Source: Limnobaculum parvum | GTDB taxonomy: Bacteria; Pseudomonadota; Gammaproteobacteria; Enterobacterales; Enterobacteriaceae | Length of the DNA stretch: 64,000 bases | Assembly: GCF_003096015.2 (NCBI RefSeq) | Contig: NZ_CP029185.2 | Coordinates: 1,584,001-1,648,000 of the forward strand | Direction of reading: 5' to 3' | In this document: piece after piece, positions 53,100-61,337 of the stretch | How the letters are laid out: every line of letters starts with the position of its first letter | Numbering within the stretch: the first letter of the stretch is position 1 | The notes under the pieces: model-generated | The model's database searches: none | Told to the model about the DNA's origin: nothing | Seen by the model: only the letters and a program-made list of their open reading frames with translations | Position numbers and translations under genes: made by a program

Positions 53100-53642
53100 A
53101 TTAAAGGCGGAAAAAGAGTTCAAACAGCGCGTCCTAATCGCATAAACAACGAAATTCGCGCCCGTGAAGTGCGACTAACAGGCATCGATGGCGAGCAATT
53201 GGGGATTGTTAGTCTGAATGAAGCACTGCAAAAAGCAGAAGAAGCTGGCGTTGATCTGGTAGAGATTAGCCCAAATGCTGAGCCGCCAGTTTGCCGGGTC
53301 ATGGACTACGGCAAATTCCTCTATGAAAAGAGTAAGGCTACGAAAGAGCAGAAGAAAAAACAAAAAGTTGTCCAGATCAAGGAAATTAAATTCCGACCTG
53401 GTACAGATGATGGCGACTATCAGGTAAAACTCCGCAGCCTGGTTCGCTTTCTGGAAGAGGGTGATAAAGCTAAAATCACACTGCGTTTCCGCGGTCGTGA
53501 GATGGCTCACCAGCAAATCGGTATGGAAGTGCTTAACCGCGTCCGTGACGATCTCGTCGAACTGGCCGTTGTTGAATCCTACCCAAGTAGGATTGAAGGA
53601 CGCCAGATGGTGATGGTGCTCGCCCCGAAGAAGAAACAGTAA
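53100..53642 (+). CDS. infC: Translation initiation factor IF-3 (AUU start codon)
   Basis: IF3 prevents premature 50S joining and proofreads start codons. The gene begins at the rare codon ATT at 53100 (ATT AAA GGC GGA AAA), exactly as in E. coli infC, giving 180 residues; ATG-only calling would truncate it to 53169. The N-domain (KGGKRVQTARPNRINNEIRA) and C-domain (KEIKFRPGTDDGDYQVKLRS) are both present. GGAGGA lies inside the thrS end. The AUU start underlies autoregulation because IF3 discriminates against it. Confidence 0.96.
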   Translation: MKGGKRVQTARPNRINNEIRAREVRLTGIDGEQLGIVSLNEALQKAEEAGVDLVEISPNAEPPVCRVMDYGKFLYEKSKATKEQKKKQKVVQIKEIKFRPGTDDGDYQVKLRSLVRFLEEGDKAKITLRFRGREMAHQQIGMEVLNRVRDDLVELAVVESYPSRIEGRQMVMVLAPKKKQ

Positions 53643-53739
53643 GGCATACAAGTAATAATTTCTGGGTGGTTAACGCCACTCAGGTTTTATTCGCCCAACT
53701 GGTTCGTTTTATTAACAATGCGAAGTGGATATATTTAAA

Positions 53740-53937
53740 ATGCCAAAGATCAAAACTGTGCGTGGCGCAGCTAAGCGCTTTAAAAAAACCGCCTCAGGTG
53801 GTTTTAAGCGTAAGCATGCCAACCTACGTCATATTCTGACTAAAAAAGCTACTAAGCGTAAACGTCACCTGCGTCCGAAAGGTCTGGTCTCCAAAGGGGA
53901 TCTGGGTCTGGTCGTGGCATGTCTGCCATACGCATAA
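53740..53937 (+). CDS. rpmI: 50S ribosomal protein L35
   Basis: A 65-residue, lysine/arginine-rich ribosomal protein starting MPKIKTVRGAAKRFKKT; ATG 53740 is chosen because the frame upstream (to 53725) adds residues absent from L35. The preceding ribosome-binding site is weak. In E. coli L20 represses rpmI translation through an RNA pseudoknot in the infC-rpmI interval, and a similar arrangement is likely. Between infC and rplT in the standard order. Confidence 0.97.
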   Translation: MPKIKTVRGAAKRFKKTASGGFKRKHANLRHILTKKATKRKRHLRPKGLVSKGDLGLVVACLPYA

Positions 53938-53984
53938 ATAAGCATAATTTTTAATTCAGACAATAAGTCGATAGGAGAGAGCAT

Positions 53985-54341
53985 ATGGCTCGCGTAAAAC
54001 GTGGTGTAATCGCACGTGCACGTCACAAGAAAATAATGAAGCAAGCGAAAGGCTACTACGGTGCCCGTTCGCGCGTATATCGTGTTGCCTTCCAGGCAGT
54101 AATCAAAGCAGGGCAGTATGCTTACCGTGACCGTCGTCAACGTAAGCGTCAGTTCCGTCAGCTGTGGATTGCACGTATTAACGCTGCTGCCCGTCAAAAT
54201 GGTTTATCTTACAGCCGTTTCATCAATGGTCTGAAAAAGGCTTCTGTTGAAATCGACCGTAAGATTCTGGCTGATATCGCTGTATTCGACAAAGTGGCAT
54301 TTGCTGCTTTAGTTGAAAAAGCAAAATCAGTTCTGGCGTAA
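53985..54341 (+). CDS. rplT: 50S ribosomal protein L20
   Basis: A 118-residue ribosomal assembly protein (MARVKRGVIARARHKKIMKQ) and the repressor of the rpmI-rplT cistrons in E. coli. GGAGAG precedes the ATG. It is strongly basic at the N-terminus with the globular C-domain LDKK-like LEK ending. Followed by an intrinsic terminator. Confidence 0.98.
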   Translation: MARVKRGVIARARHKKIMKQAKGYYGARSRVYRVAFQAVIKAGQYAYRDRRQRKRQFRQLWIARINAAARQNGLSYSRFINGLKKASVEIDRKILADIAVFDKVAFAALVEKAKSVLA

Positions 54342-54350
54342 GTCAGATAA

Positions 54351-54377
54351 AAGAGGGCGTGAAAACGCCCTCTTTTA
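54351..54377 (+). terminator. Intrinsic terminator of infC-rpmI-rplT
   Basis: AAAGAGGGCG (54351-54360) pairs perfectly with CGCCCTCTTT (54367-54376), followed by TTACTTTTTT. It probably reduces read-through into pheMST, which has its own leader. Confidence 0.9.
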
Positions 54378-54490
54378 CTTTTTTGTTCAATGAAGTGAAA
54401 TTAAAGAACATTCGTAGTATTGTCAGTCTCAATACATTTTATCATCTTGATTTTTAACACTAACCAGAATAATAACAAGGTAACGCAAGT

Positions 54491-54535
54491 ATGAATTCTG
54501 CTATTTTCCGTTTCTTCTTTTACTTTAGCTCCTGA
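54491..54535 (+). CDS. pheM: pheST operon leader peptide PheM
   Basis: A 14-residue leader peptide, [14 protein letters not shown], with five phenylalanines clustered at positions 6-12. E. coli PheM is [14 protein letters not shown]. Ribosome stalling at the Phe codons when charged tRNA-Phe is scarce prevents formation of the terminator downstream, raising pheST expression. Confidence 0.95.
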   Translation: [14 protein letters not shown]

Positions 54536-54580
54536 TATCGAGAGGCTTGCGCGTAAGAGAAGAAACGGAAACTAGCGCCA

Positions 54581-54607
54581 AAAGCCTCCTGATGGAGGCT
54601 TTTTTGT
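54581..54607 (+). terminator. pheST attenuator terminator
   Basis: AAAGCCTCC (54581-54589) pairs perfectly with GGAGGCTTT (54594-54602), ending in a T-run. It lies 46 bp after the pheM stop. Upstream, AAGAAACGGAAA (from 54560) is complementary to the PheM-coding TTTCCGTTTCTT, giving the alternative pairing expected of an attenuator. Confidence 0.93.
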
Positions 54608-54708
54608 TGCCTGAAGTAATATTGATCGTTATTAACAGTATTGTTGTTTTATAAACCGGGTTTCATTACCAGATATCGGAACTCCAGAGCCGGAAGAAGA
54701 GGAAAATA

Positions 54709-55692
54709 ATGCCACATCTCGCTGAACTGGTTGCCAATGCAAAGGCGGCTATAGAAGAAGCCCATGATGTTGCCGCGTTAGATTTAGTTCGCGTGGAATA
54801 TTTAGGCAAGAAAGGTCACCTGACGCTGCAAATGACATCGCTGCGCGATGTTCCCGCAGAAGAGCGTCCTGCCGCTGGGCAGGTCATTAATCAGGCTAAA
54901 CAGGAAGTTCAGGATGCCCTGAACGGTCGTAAGTACACGCTGGAATCAGCCGCACTCAATGCCCGTCTAGCAGAAGAGACCATTGATGTATCTTTGCCTG
55001 GTCGTCGTATAGAGAATGGTGGGTTACATCCGGTAACGCGTACCATAGATCGCATTGCTGACTTCTTTGGCGAACTGGGTTTTGCCGTGGCTAACGGCCC
55101 TGAAATTGAAGATGACTATCACAACTTTGATGCACTGAATATTCCTGGACATCACCCAGCGCGAGCGGATCACGATACCTTCTGGTTTGACGCGAAGCGC
55201 CTACTACGTACCCAAACTTCTGGCGTACAGATTCGCACCATGAATAACCAACAGCCGCCAATTCGTATTATTGCACCGGGTCGCGTATATCGTAACGATT
55301 ACGACCAGACGCATACCCCGATGTTCCATCAAATGGAAGGGCTGATCGTTGATAAAGACATTAGTTTTACCAATCTGAAAGGAACCATTCACGACTTCTT
55401 GCAGAATTTCTTCGAAGAAGATTTACAGGTTCGTTTCCGACCTTCCTATTTCCCGTTTACCGAACCTTCTGCTGAAGTGGATGTGATGGGTAAAAATGGC
55501 AAATGGCTAGAAGTGTTGGGTTGCGGTATGGTGCACCCAAACGTACTGCGTGGAGTGGGCATTGACCCTGAAGTGTACTCTGGGTTTGCTTTCGGCATGG
55601 GTATGGAGCGCTTAACCATGCTTCGTTACGGTGTCACCGATTTACGTGCTTTCTTCGAAAACGATCTTCGTTTCTTAAAACAATTTAAATAA
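54709..55692 (+). CDS. pheS: Phenylalanyl-tRNA synthetase alpha subunit
   Basis: PheS carries the class II catalytic core of the alpha2-beta2 PheRS. It has 327 residues, as in E. coli, with an N-terminal coiled-coil (1-85) for tRNA binding, motif 2 around GRVYRNDYDQTHTPMFHQME, and motif 3 near GFAFGMGMERLTMLRYG. AAGAGGAAAA precedes the ATG. pheT follows after 16 bp. Confidence 0.98.
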   Translation: MPHLAELVANAKAAIEEAHDVAALDLVRVEYLGKKGHLTLQMTSLRDVPAEERPAAGQVINQAKQEVQDALNGRKYTLESAALNARLAEETIDVSLPGRRIENGGLHPVTRTIDRIADFFGELGFAVANGPEIEDDYHNFDALNIPGHHPARADHDTFWFDAKRLLRTQTSGVQIRTMNNQQPPIRIIAPGRVYRNDYDQTHTPMFHQMEGLIVDKDISFTNLKGTIHDFLQNFFEEDLQVRFRPSYFPFTEPSAEVDVMGKNGKWLEVLGCGMVHPNVLRGVGIDPEVYSGFAFGMGMERLTMLRYGVTDLRAFFENDLRFLKQFK

Positions 55693-55708
55693 TAGCAGGA
55701 GCCAAAAC

Positions 55709-58096
55709 ATGAAATTCAGTGAATCCTGGTTGCGTGAATGGGTAAACCCTGCGATTAGCCGTGACCAATTGTCTGAACAAATTACCATGGCCGGTCTGGA
55801 AGTAGATGGCGTGGAAGCCGTAGCCGGTGAGTTTACCGGTGTCGTTATTGGTCGCGTCGTGGAGTGCGGTCAGCATCCTAATGCGGATAAGTTACGGGTG
55901 ACCAAAGTTGATGTGGGTGGCGATCGCCTGCTGGATATCGTTTGTGGTGCGCCAAACTGTCGTAAGGGATTAACCGTAGCCTGCGCCACCGTAGGTGCGG
56001 TATTGCCGGGTGACTTTAAAATTAAAGCTGCCAAACTGCGCGGAGAACCTTCTGAAGGGATGCTGTGTTCTTTCTCTGAACTGGGTGTCAGCGACGATCA
56101 CAGCGGTATTATCGAATTACCGGAAGATGCACCAATCGGTCAGGACGTTCGGGAATACCTCAAATTAGACGATGCCACCATTGAAATCAGCGTAACGCCG
56201 AACCGTGCCGACTGCTTAGGCATTATCGGGGTTGCCCGCGATGTTGCTGTGATTAATAAACTACCGTTAAATCAGCCTGATATGTCACCTGTAGCGCCAG
56301 CTATTCAGGATGTCATCTCTATCCAAGTTGATGCCAGTCAAGCGTGCCCACGCTATTTAGGCCGGGTAGTTAAAGGTATTAACGTAAAAGCAGCCACACC
56401 TTTATGGATGAAAGAAAAGCTGCGCCGCTGTGGTATTCGCTCTATTGATCCGGTCGTAGATGTGACTAACTATGTTCTGCTGGAACTAGGCCATCCAATG
56501 CATGCATTCGATTTAGATCGCATTGACGGCGGCATTGTTGTGCGTATGGCAAAAGAGAATGAAGAGCTGGTTTTGCTGGACGGTAATAAAGTCAAACTGA
56601 GCCAAGATGTGGTTGTAATAGCCGATCGCCAAAAGCCATTGGCTATGGGCGGAATATTTGGCGGTGAGCATTCCGGTGTTAATCAGGAAACCAAAGACAT
56701 CTTCTTGGAAAGTGCCTATTTTAATCCACTGGCAATTGCGGGTCGTGCACGCCGCTTTGGTTTGCACACCGACGCTTCTCATCGCTATGAAAGAGGGGTC
56801 GATCCGGCTCTACAGCAAACGGCATTAGAAAGAGCAACTCGCTTATTGCTTGATATTTGTGGTGGCCAACCGGGACCTGTTATTGATACTACCGATAAAA
56901 CCACGCTTCCGATACGCTCCACCATTTTACTGCGTCGTGAAAAGCTGAATAAGCTGATTGGTCATGTGATTTCTGATGAGCAAGTTAGCGATATTTTGAG
57001 CCGTTTAGGCTGCGATGTGTCCCGGGAAGGTGACAGTTGGAAAGCCATTGCACCAAGCTGGCGTTTCGATATGGAAATCGAAGAAGATCTGATTGAAGAA
57101 ATTGCGCGCGTGTATGGTTATAACAGTATTCCAAATGTACCACTACGTGCCAATTTGGAGATGACACCACATCGTGAAGCAAACTTACCATTGCGCCGGG
57201 TAAAAGCTTTGCTGGTAGACAAAGGGTATCAGGAAGCCATCACCTATAGCTTTGTTGATCCTAAGATTCAAAATTTACTGCATCCTCAACAAGAAGCGTT
57301 AATTTTACCCAATCCAATTTCGGTAGAAATGTCGGCTATGCGCCTCTCATTATGGAGTGGATTGTTGACGTCAGCCGTGTATAACCAGAATCGTCAGCAG
57401 GGGCGAGTACGTCTGTTTGAGAGTGGTTTACGCTTTGTTCCTGATGAAACAGCAGACCTTGGTGTCCGGCAGGAGGTTATGCTGGCAGGGGTAATTGCAG
57501 GAAATCGCTATGAAGAGCACTGGAACCTTGCGCGTGAAGCAGTTGACTTCTATGATTTAAAAGGCGATCTTGAGTCGGTGTTAGAATTGACGGGTAAATT
57601 GTCGGAGATTGAGTTTAAAGTCGAAGCAAACCCTGCACTGCATCCCGGCCAAAGTGCGGCTATTTATTTAAATGGCGAACGCATTGGATACATTGGTGTA
57701 GTGCATCCTGAGCTTGAGCGGAAGCTCGATCTCAACGGTCGTACGGTGGTATTCGAATTGTTGTGGGACAAGGTCTCAGAACGCCGTATACCGCTTGCCA
57801 GAGAGGTTTCCCGCTTCCCGGCAAACCGTCGTGATATCGCAATTGTTGTGGCTGAAAGCATACCTGCTGCCAATGTATTAGAAATATGTAAAAAAGTTGG
57901 CGTAAATCAGATGGTTGGCGTAAACTTATTTGACGTATATCGAGGTAAGGGTGTCGCTGAGGGGTATAAGAGCCTAGCTATCAGTCTGACATTGCAAGAT
58001 ACCACGCGTACGCTAGAAGAAGAGGAAATTGCCGCGACGGTTGCAGAATGCGTAGCGGCATTGAAACAGCGATTCCAAGCATCCTTGAGAGATTGA
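55709..58096 (+). CDS. pheT: Phenylalanyl-tRNA synthetase beta subunit
   Basis: PheT provides tRNA recognition and editing of mischarged Tyr-tRNA-Phe. It has 795 residues, as in E. coli: an EMAP/tRNA-binding domain (about 39-148, GEFTGVVIGRVVECGQHPNADKL split over the region), B3/B4 editing domain (about 210-360), a B5 domain, and a C-terminal ferredoxin-like anticodon domain (FPANRRDIAIVVAESIPA). ihfA starts 4 bp downstream, so the two are co-translated closely. Confidence 0.97.
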   Translation: MKFSESWLREWVNPAISRDQLSEQITMAGLEVDGVEAVAGEFTGVVIGRVVECGQHPNADKLRVTKVDVGGDRLLDIVCGAPNCRKGLTVACATVGAVLPGDFKIKAAKLRGEPSEGMLCSFSELGVSDDHSGIIELPEDAPIGQDVREYLKLDDATIEISVTPNRADCLGIIGVARDVAVINKLPLNQPDMSPVAPAIQDVISIQVDASQACPRYLGRVVKGINVKAATPLWMKEKLRRCGIRSIDPVVDVTNYVLLELGHPMHAFDLDRIDGGIVVRMAKENEELVLLDGNKVKLSQDVVVIADRQKPLAMGGIFGGEHSGVNQETKDIFLESAYFNPLAIAGRARRFGLHTDASHRYERGVDPALQQTALERATRLLLDICGGQPGPVIDTTDKTTLPIRSTILLRREKLNKLIGHVISDEQVSDILSRLGCDVSREGDSWKAIAPSWRFDMEIEEDLIEEIARVYGYNSIPNVPLRANLEMTPHREANLPLRRVKALLVDKGYQEAITYSFVDPKIQNLLHPQQEALILPNPISVEMSAMRLSLWSGLLTSAVYNQNRQQGRVRLFESGLRFVPDETADLGVRQEVMLAGVIAGNRYEEHWNLAREAVDFYDLKGDLESVLELTGKLSEIEFKVEANPALHPGQSAAIYLNGERIGYIGVVHPELERKLDLNGRTVVFELLWDKVSERRIPLAREVSRFPANRRDIAIVVAESIPAANVLEICKKVGVNQMVGVNLFDVYRGKGVAEGYKSLAISLTLQDTTRTLEEEEIAATVAECVAALKQRFQASLRD

Positions 58097-58100
58097 ACCT

Positions 58101-58397
58101 ATGGCGCTTACTAAAGCTGAAATGTCTGAACACTTGTGCGAAAAGCTTAACCTGAGTAAACGTGATGCAAAAGATCTCGTTGAACTGTTTTTTGAAGAAG
58201 TTCGTAAGGCTTTGGAAAATGGTGAACAAGTCAAACTTTCCGGATTCGGTAATTTTGATCTGCGGGATAAGAGTCAACGCCCAGGACGTAACCCCAAAAC
58301 TGGCGAAGATATTCCTATTACTGCACGCCGGGTAGTGACTTTCCGTCCGGGCCAGAAGTTAAAGAGCCGGGTTGAGAACGCTACACCGAAAGAATAA
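58101..58397 (+). CDS. ihfA: Integration host factor alpha subunit
   Basis: IHF-alpha forms a heterodimer with IHF-beta that bends DNA sharply. The 98-residue protein (99 in E. coli) starts MALTKAEMSEHLCEKLNLSK and contains the DNA-intercalating arm GRNPKTGEDIPITARRVVTF with its conserved proline. It is the last gene of the translation operon, followed by a strong terminator. E. coli ihfA also has an internal promoter in pheT; not assessed here. Confidence 0.97.
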   Translation: MALTKAEMSEHLCEKLNLSKRDAKDLVELFFEEVRKALENGEQVKLSGFGNFDLRDKSQRPGRNPKTGEDIPITARRVVTFRPGQKLKSRVENATPKE

Positions 58398-58409
58398 GAC
58401 ATCAGACCT

Positions 58410-58440
58410 AAAAAGGCCGCGCAAGCGGCCTTTTTCTTTT
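58410..58440 (+). terminator. Intrinsic terminator of ihfA
   Basis: AAAAAGGCCGC (58410-58420) pairs perfectly with GCGGCCTTTTT (58425-58435) over GCAA, a stable tetraloop, with a trailing T-rich tail. Confidence 0.94.
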
Positions 58441-58484
58441 GTATCATCATCGAATGCTCCACAACCCGAGAACCCTGTAACGAT

Positions 58485-59486
58485 ATGGGACTGCGTTTTT
58501 CTCAGCTTCAACAAAGACAACAGCGCCGAGACCGAATAAAACTCTGTCTGTTTGCGCTGCTTTTGATGATCACCATTATTATCAGCCTGTCTGCTGGAGA
58601 TATCTGGTTACCACCTCGACTATGGTTTAGTGAACAGGCTCAACTGTTTGTCTGGCAATTACGGCTACCCCGAACGTTGGCGGTAATCGCCGTAGGGGCG
58701 GGGCTGGCAATGTCCGGGGCCGTGATGCAATCGCTGTTTGATAATCCACTGTCAGAACCCGGATTGCTGGGGGTTGCCAACGGTGCTGGCGTTGCGCTGG
58801 TGCTGACCATTTTACTGGGCGGTGGCCTGTTACCTGTTTGGTTGCTAAGCATGAATGCCATTCTGGGTGCATTAATACTGACGTTGATTTTGTTAGGGTT
58901 GTCCCGACGCAAACTGCTTCCCGGAGCCCGGCTACTGCTGATTGGTTTTGCTTTAGGAATTGCCTGTAGTGCCATTATGACTTGGGCGGTCTATTTCAGC
59001 TCAAGTATGGACCTACGTCAGTTATTGTATTGGTTGATGGGGAGTTTTGCCGGCATTGGCTGGCAGCAAAAATGGTTGATATTGGCATTGGTTCCGGCGC
59101 TTGTTTGGCTGATTTACCAAGGTAATAAACTTAATTTACTTTCTTTGGGTGAGGATCAGGCGCGTCAATTAGGGGTTCCATTAGTGGTCTGGCGCAATAT
59201 TTTTGTCATGATCATTGCTTGGGTAGTGGGTACCAGTGTGGCGCTGGCCGGAATTATCGGGTTTATTGGGTTAATTATTCCCCACATTTTGAGATTGGCT
59301 GGTATTACCGATCATCGTTATTTATTAGCCGGTTGCGCTCTGACCGGTTCAACGCTTTTGCTAATAGCAGATTTAACCTCGCGAGTAGCCATGTCATCCG
59401 CTGAATTACCCATTGGCGTTATTACTTCAACCATTGGAGCACCGCTTTTTATCTGGATGCTATTACGACATGCTAAAACTTACTAA
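58485..59486 (+). CDS. btuC: Vitamin B12 ABC transporter permease BtuC
   Basis: BtuC is the FecCD-type permease that imports cobalamin across the inner membrane with BtuD and the binding protein BtuF. The 333-residue protein has about ten helices and the motifs LPRTLAVIAVGAGLAMSGAV and LAGIIGFIGLIIPHILRL. It is similar to E. coli BtuC (326). In E. coli btuE lies between btuC and btuD; here btuD overlaps btuC directly by 17 bp, so btuE is absent. Confidence 0.95.
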   Translation: MGLRFSQLQQRQQRRDRIKLCLFALLLMITIIISLSAGDIWLPPRLWFSEQAQLFVWQLRLPRTLAVIAVGAGLAMSGAVMQSLFDNPLSEPGLLGVANGAGVALVLTILLGGGLLPVWLLSMNAILGALILTLILLGLSRRKLLPGARLLLIGFALGIACSAIMTWAVYFSSSMDLRQLLYWLMGSFAGIGWQQKWLILALVPALVWLIYQGNKLNLLSLGEDQARQLGVPLVVWRNIFVMIIAWVVGTSVALAGIIGFIGLIIPHILRLAGITDHRYLLAGCALTGSTLLLIADLTSRVAMSSAELPIGVITSTIGAPLFIWMLLRHAKTY

Positions 59487-60222
59487 TATCACTTTATTGT
59501 CTCGTTTATCAGATATCACCGTCTCGGCTGAATCGGGAAAGTTGATACATGTGATAGGGCCAAACGGTGCTGGAAAAAGCTCTCTGTTAGCGTCCATCGC
59601 GGGATTGTTACCTTATCAGGGTACCATCGAATTACAGCAACGTGATATTCGCCACTGTTCGGCGATACAACTGGCCGATATGCGCGCTTATCTCAGCCAA
59701 CAACAAGATAGCAGGGCGATGATGCTGGTTTTTCAATATATTGCTCTGCATCAGCCTAAAATGGCAACGGCGTTGGAAGTTGAAACGGTAGTGATGTTTT
59801 TGGCTGAACAGCTGGAATTAACCGATAAGTTAACTCGACCATTAGGCCAACTTTCCGGTGGTGAGTGGCAAAGAGTACGACTGGTAGCCGTGTTTCTACA
59901 AGTATGGCCAACATTGAACCCCGAAGCCCGGCTTCTGTTACTTGATGAACCCATGAACAGTCTTGATGTGGCACAGCAGGCGGCACTGGATAATTTACTG
60001 ATGCAGTTTTGCCAGTTGGGTGCCAGCGCTATCGTAAGTGCTCATAATCTAAATCATACATTACATCATGCTGATGAAGTCTGGTTATTTTATCAGGGGC
60101 AATTGATCGCCTCTGGCACGACCGCTGAAGTTATGTCTGTTCAACAGTTAGAAAAAGTTTTTCATATTGGCTTTGAGTTATTTCAGGTGAATGAACAGCG
60201 CTGGTTAAGATCAATTAATTAA
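59470..60222 (+). CDS. btuD: Vitamin B12 ABC transporter ATPase BtuD
   Basis: ATPase of the cobalamin importer. ATG 59470 (MLKLTNITLLSRLSDITV) gives 250 residues, close to E. coli BtuD (249); the frame upstream to 59413 overlaps btuC and is not conserved. Walker A GPNGAGKSS, signature LSGGEWQR and Walker B LLLLDEPMNSLD are present. In E. coli nlpC follows; here an AT-rich spacer and T6SS genes do. Confidence 0.94.
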   Translation: MLKLTNITLLSRLSDITVSAESGKLIHVIGPNGAGKSSLLASIAGLLPYQGTIELQQRDIRHCSAIQLADMRAYLSQQQDSRAMMLVFQYIALHQPKMATALEVETVVMFLAEQLELTDKLTRPLGQLSGGEWQRVRLVAVFLQVWPTLNPEARLLLLDEPMNSLDVAQQAALDNLLMQFCQLGASAIVSAHNLNHTLHHADEVWLFYQGQLIASGTTAEVMSVQQLEKVFHIGFELFQVNEQRWLRSIN

Positions 60223-60476
60223 ATTTTTTAATATTTTTTAGGTCATAAAAATTTATTTGAAGTTCATCACATTAATAATTTTTTTTGCTGTTCAATTAAA
60301 ATAATTATAAAAAATTAAAACGTATTAATTTCTTAATTAATGAACATTAGAAACAAAAAATATAATATTTAACAAATGAAGTTATTATTATTTATAATAA
60401 AGTGTACCTATCCAAAAATACACTCCTGTACTAATATTTTTATATTTTTTTCTTGATAAAAATCAATCGATTAAAT
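60223..60476. other. Very AT-rich spacer after btuD
   Basis: About 250 bp dominated by A/T runs, without any gene-like frame. Its composition contrasts with both btuD and the T6SS genes and is the kind of DNA that H-NS commonly silences at the edge of acquired clusters. Confidence 0.45.
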
Positions 60477-60531
60477 AAATAATGATTAGATACCTGTCAA
60501 CATTGACAGGTATCTAATCATTATTTTTTTT
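60477..60531. terminator. 50-bp near-continuous palindrome with T-tract
   Basis: AAATAATGATTAGATACCTG begins the left arm (60477-60500, ending TCAA), and its exact inverse fills 60503-60526, with only CA between. The 24-bp perfect arms run into a string of T residues on the right and a short A-run on the left, so it would form an exceptionally stable terminator after btuD. It is longer than any other terminator stem in the window. Confidence 0.75.
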
Positions 60532-60787
60532 GATATAAAAAAGTTAAGTGAAGCTTAACGAGCTGATTGATTTTCATACGAATAAATTCGGTTAAATTTT
60601 TCAGTCAATACAACATTATTCGTAAAACTGAATATAACTTTTATCAATAACCAATAGACGGAACCACGGTTATCGACCATGAGGCAGAACCTCATCCGAG
60701 CGCTCGGATATTTCAGGCAGTTGATGCATAAGGAAATAGGGAACGTAGTTGTGGTGTACTTTACTAATAAGGATCAGGACTAAGACT
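60532..60787. promoter_or_regulatory. tssB upstream region with a 16-bp palindrome
   Basis: The 256 bp before tssB should hold the T6SS promoter. ATCCGAGCGCTCGGAT at 60694-60709 is a perfect 16-bp palindrome, about 80 bp from the start codon, preceded by the small hairpin GAGGCAGAACCTC. No sigma-54 -24/-12 element (GG-N10-GC) in a convincing position was found. Confidence 0.45.
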
Positions 60788-61300
60788 ATGGCTGACAGCT
60801 TTCAAAACGAAGTTCCCGCAGCGCGCGTAAATATTAAACTCGATCTTCATACCGGCGGCGCACAGAAAAAAGTTGAATTACCACTGAAACTATTAGTGAT
60901 GGGCGATTATAGCCACGGTCAGGAAAATCGACCTATTGCTGAAAGAGAAAAGATCTCCATCAATAAAAATAACTTCAATGCCGTATTAGCGGATTTAAAC
61001 CCTACAGCTAAACTCACCATCAAAAATACCCTAGCCGGTGATGATTCAGAAACCAACGTATCGTTAAGTTTTAAAGATATGAAAGATTTCGAACCGGAGC
61101 AGGTAGCCAAACAAATTCCTGCATTACGTTCACTACTCGCCATGCGTAATCTATTACGCGACCTGAAATCCAACCTGTTAGATAACGCCACTTTCCGTCA
61201 GGAACTGGAACGTATTTTAAAAGATGAGCAATTATCGGACGAACTGCGCGCCGAATTAGCAGCAATTGGTTCTTTACCCGGCGGCTCTGATTCTCAGTAA
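60788..61300 (+). CDS. tssB: Type VI secretion contractile sheath small subunit TssB
   Basis: TssB (VipA) and TssC polymerise into the contractile sheath that drives the T6SS needle. ATG 60788 (MADSFQNEVPAARVNIKLDL) gives 170 residues; an upstream frame to 60749 is not conserved. The family segment ELPLKLLVMGDYS lies near residue 30-45, and the C-terminal half contains PALRSLLAMRNLLRDLKSNL for sheath packing. tssC follows after 37 bp. This is the first gene of the cluster visible here. Confidence 0.95.
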   Translation: MADSFQNEVPAARVNIKLDLHTGGAQKKVELPLKLLVMGDYSHGQENRPIAEREKISINKNNFNAVLADLNPTAKLTIKNTLAGDDSETNVSLSFKDMKDFEPEQVAKQIPALRSLLAMRNLLRDLKSNLLDNATFRQELERILKDEQLSDELRAELAAIGSLPGGSDSQ

Positions 61301-61337
61301 TCATGACTCTTTGATACGTATTTTATAAGGATTGTTT

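Noticed and set aside
53169..53642. infC starting at ATG 53169
   Set aside because: It would delete the conserved IF3 N-terminus encoded from the ATT codon at 53100.
60532..60787. Sigma-54 promoter for the T6SS genes
   Set aside because: No convincing GG-N10-GC element was found in the spacer.
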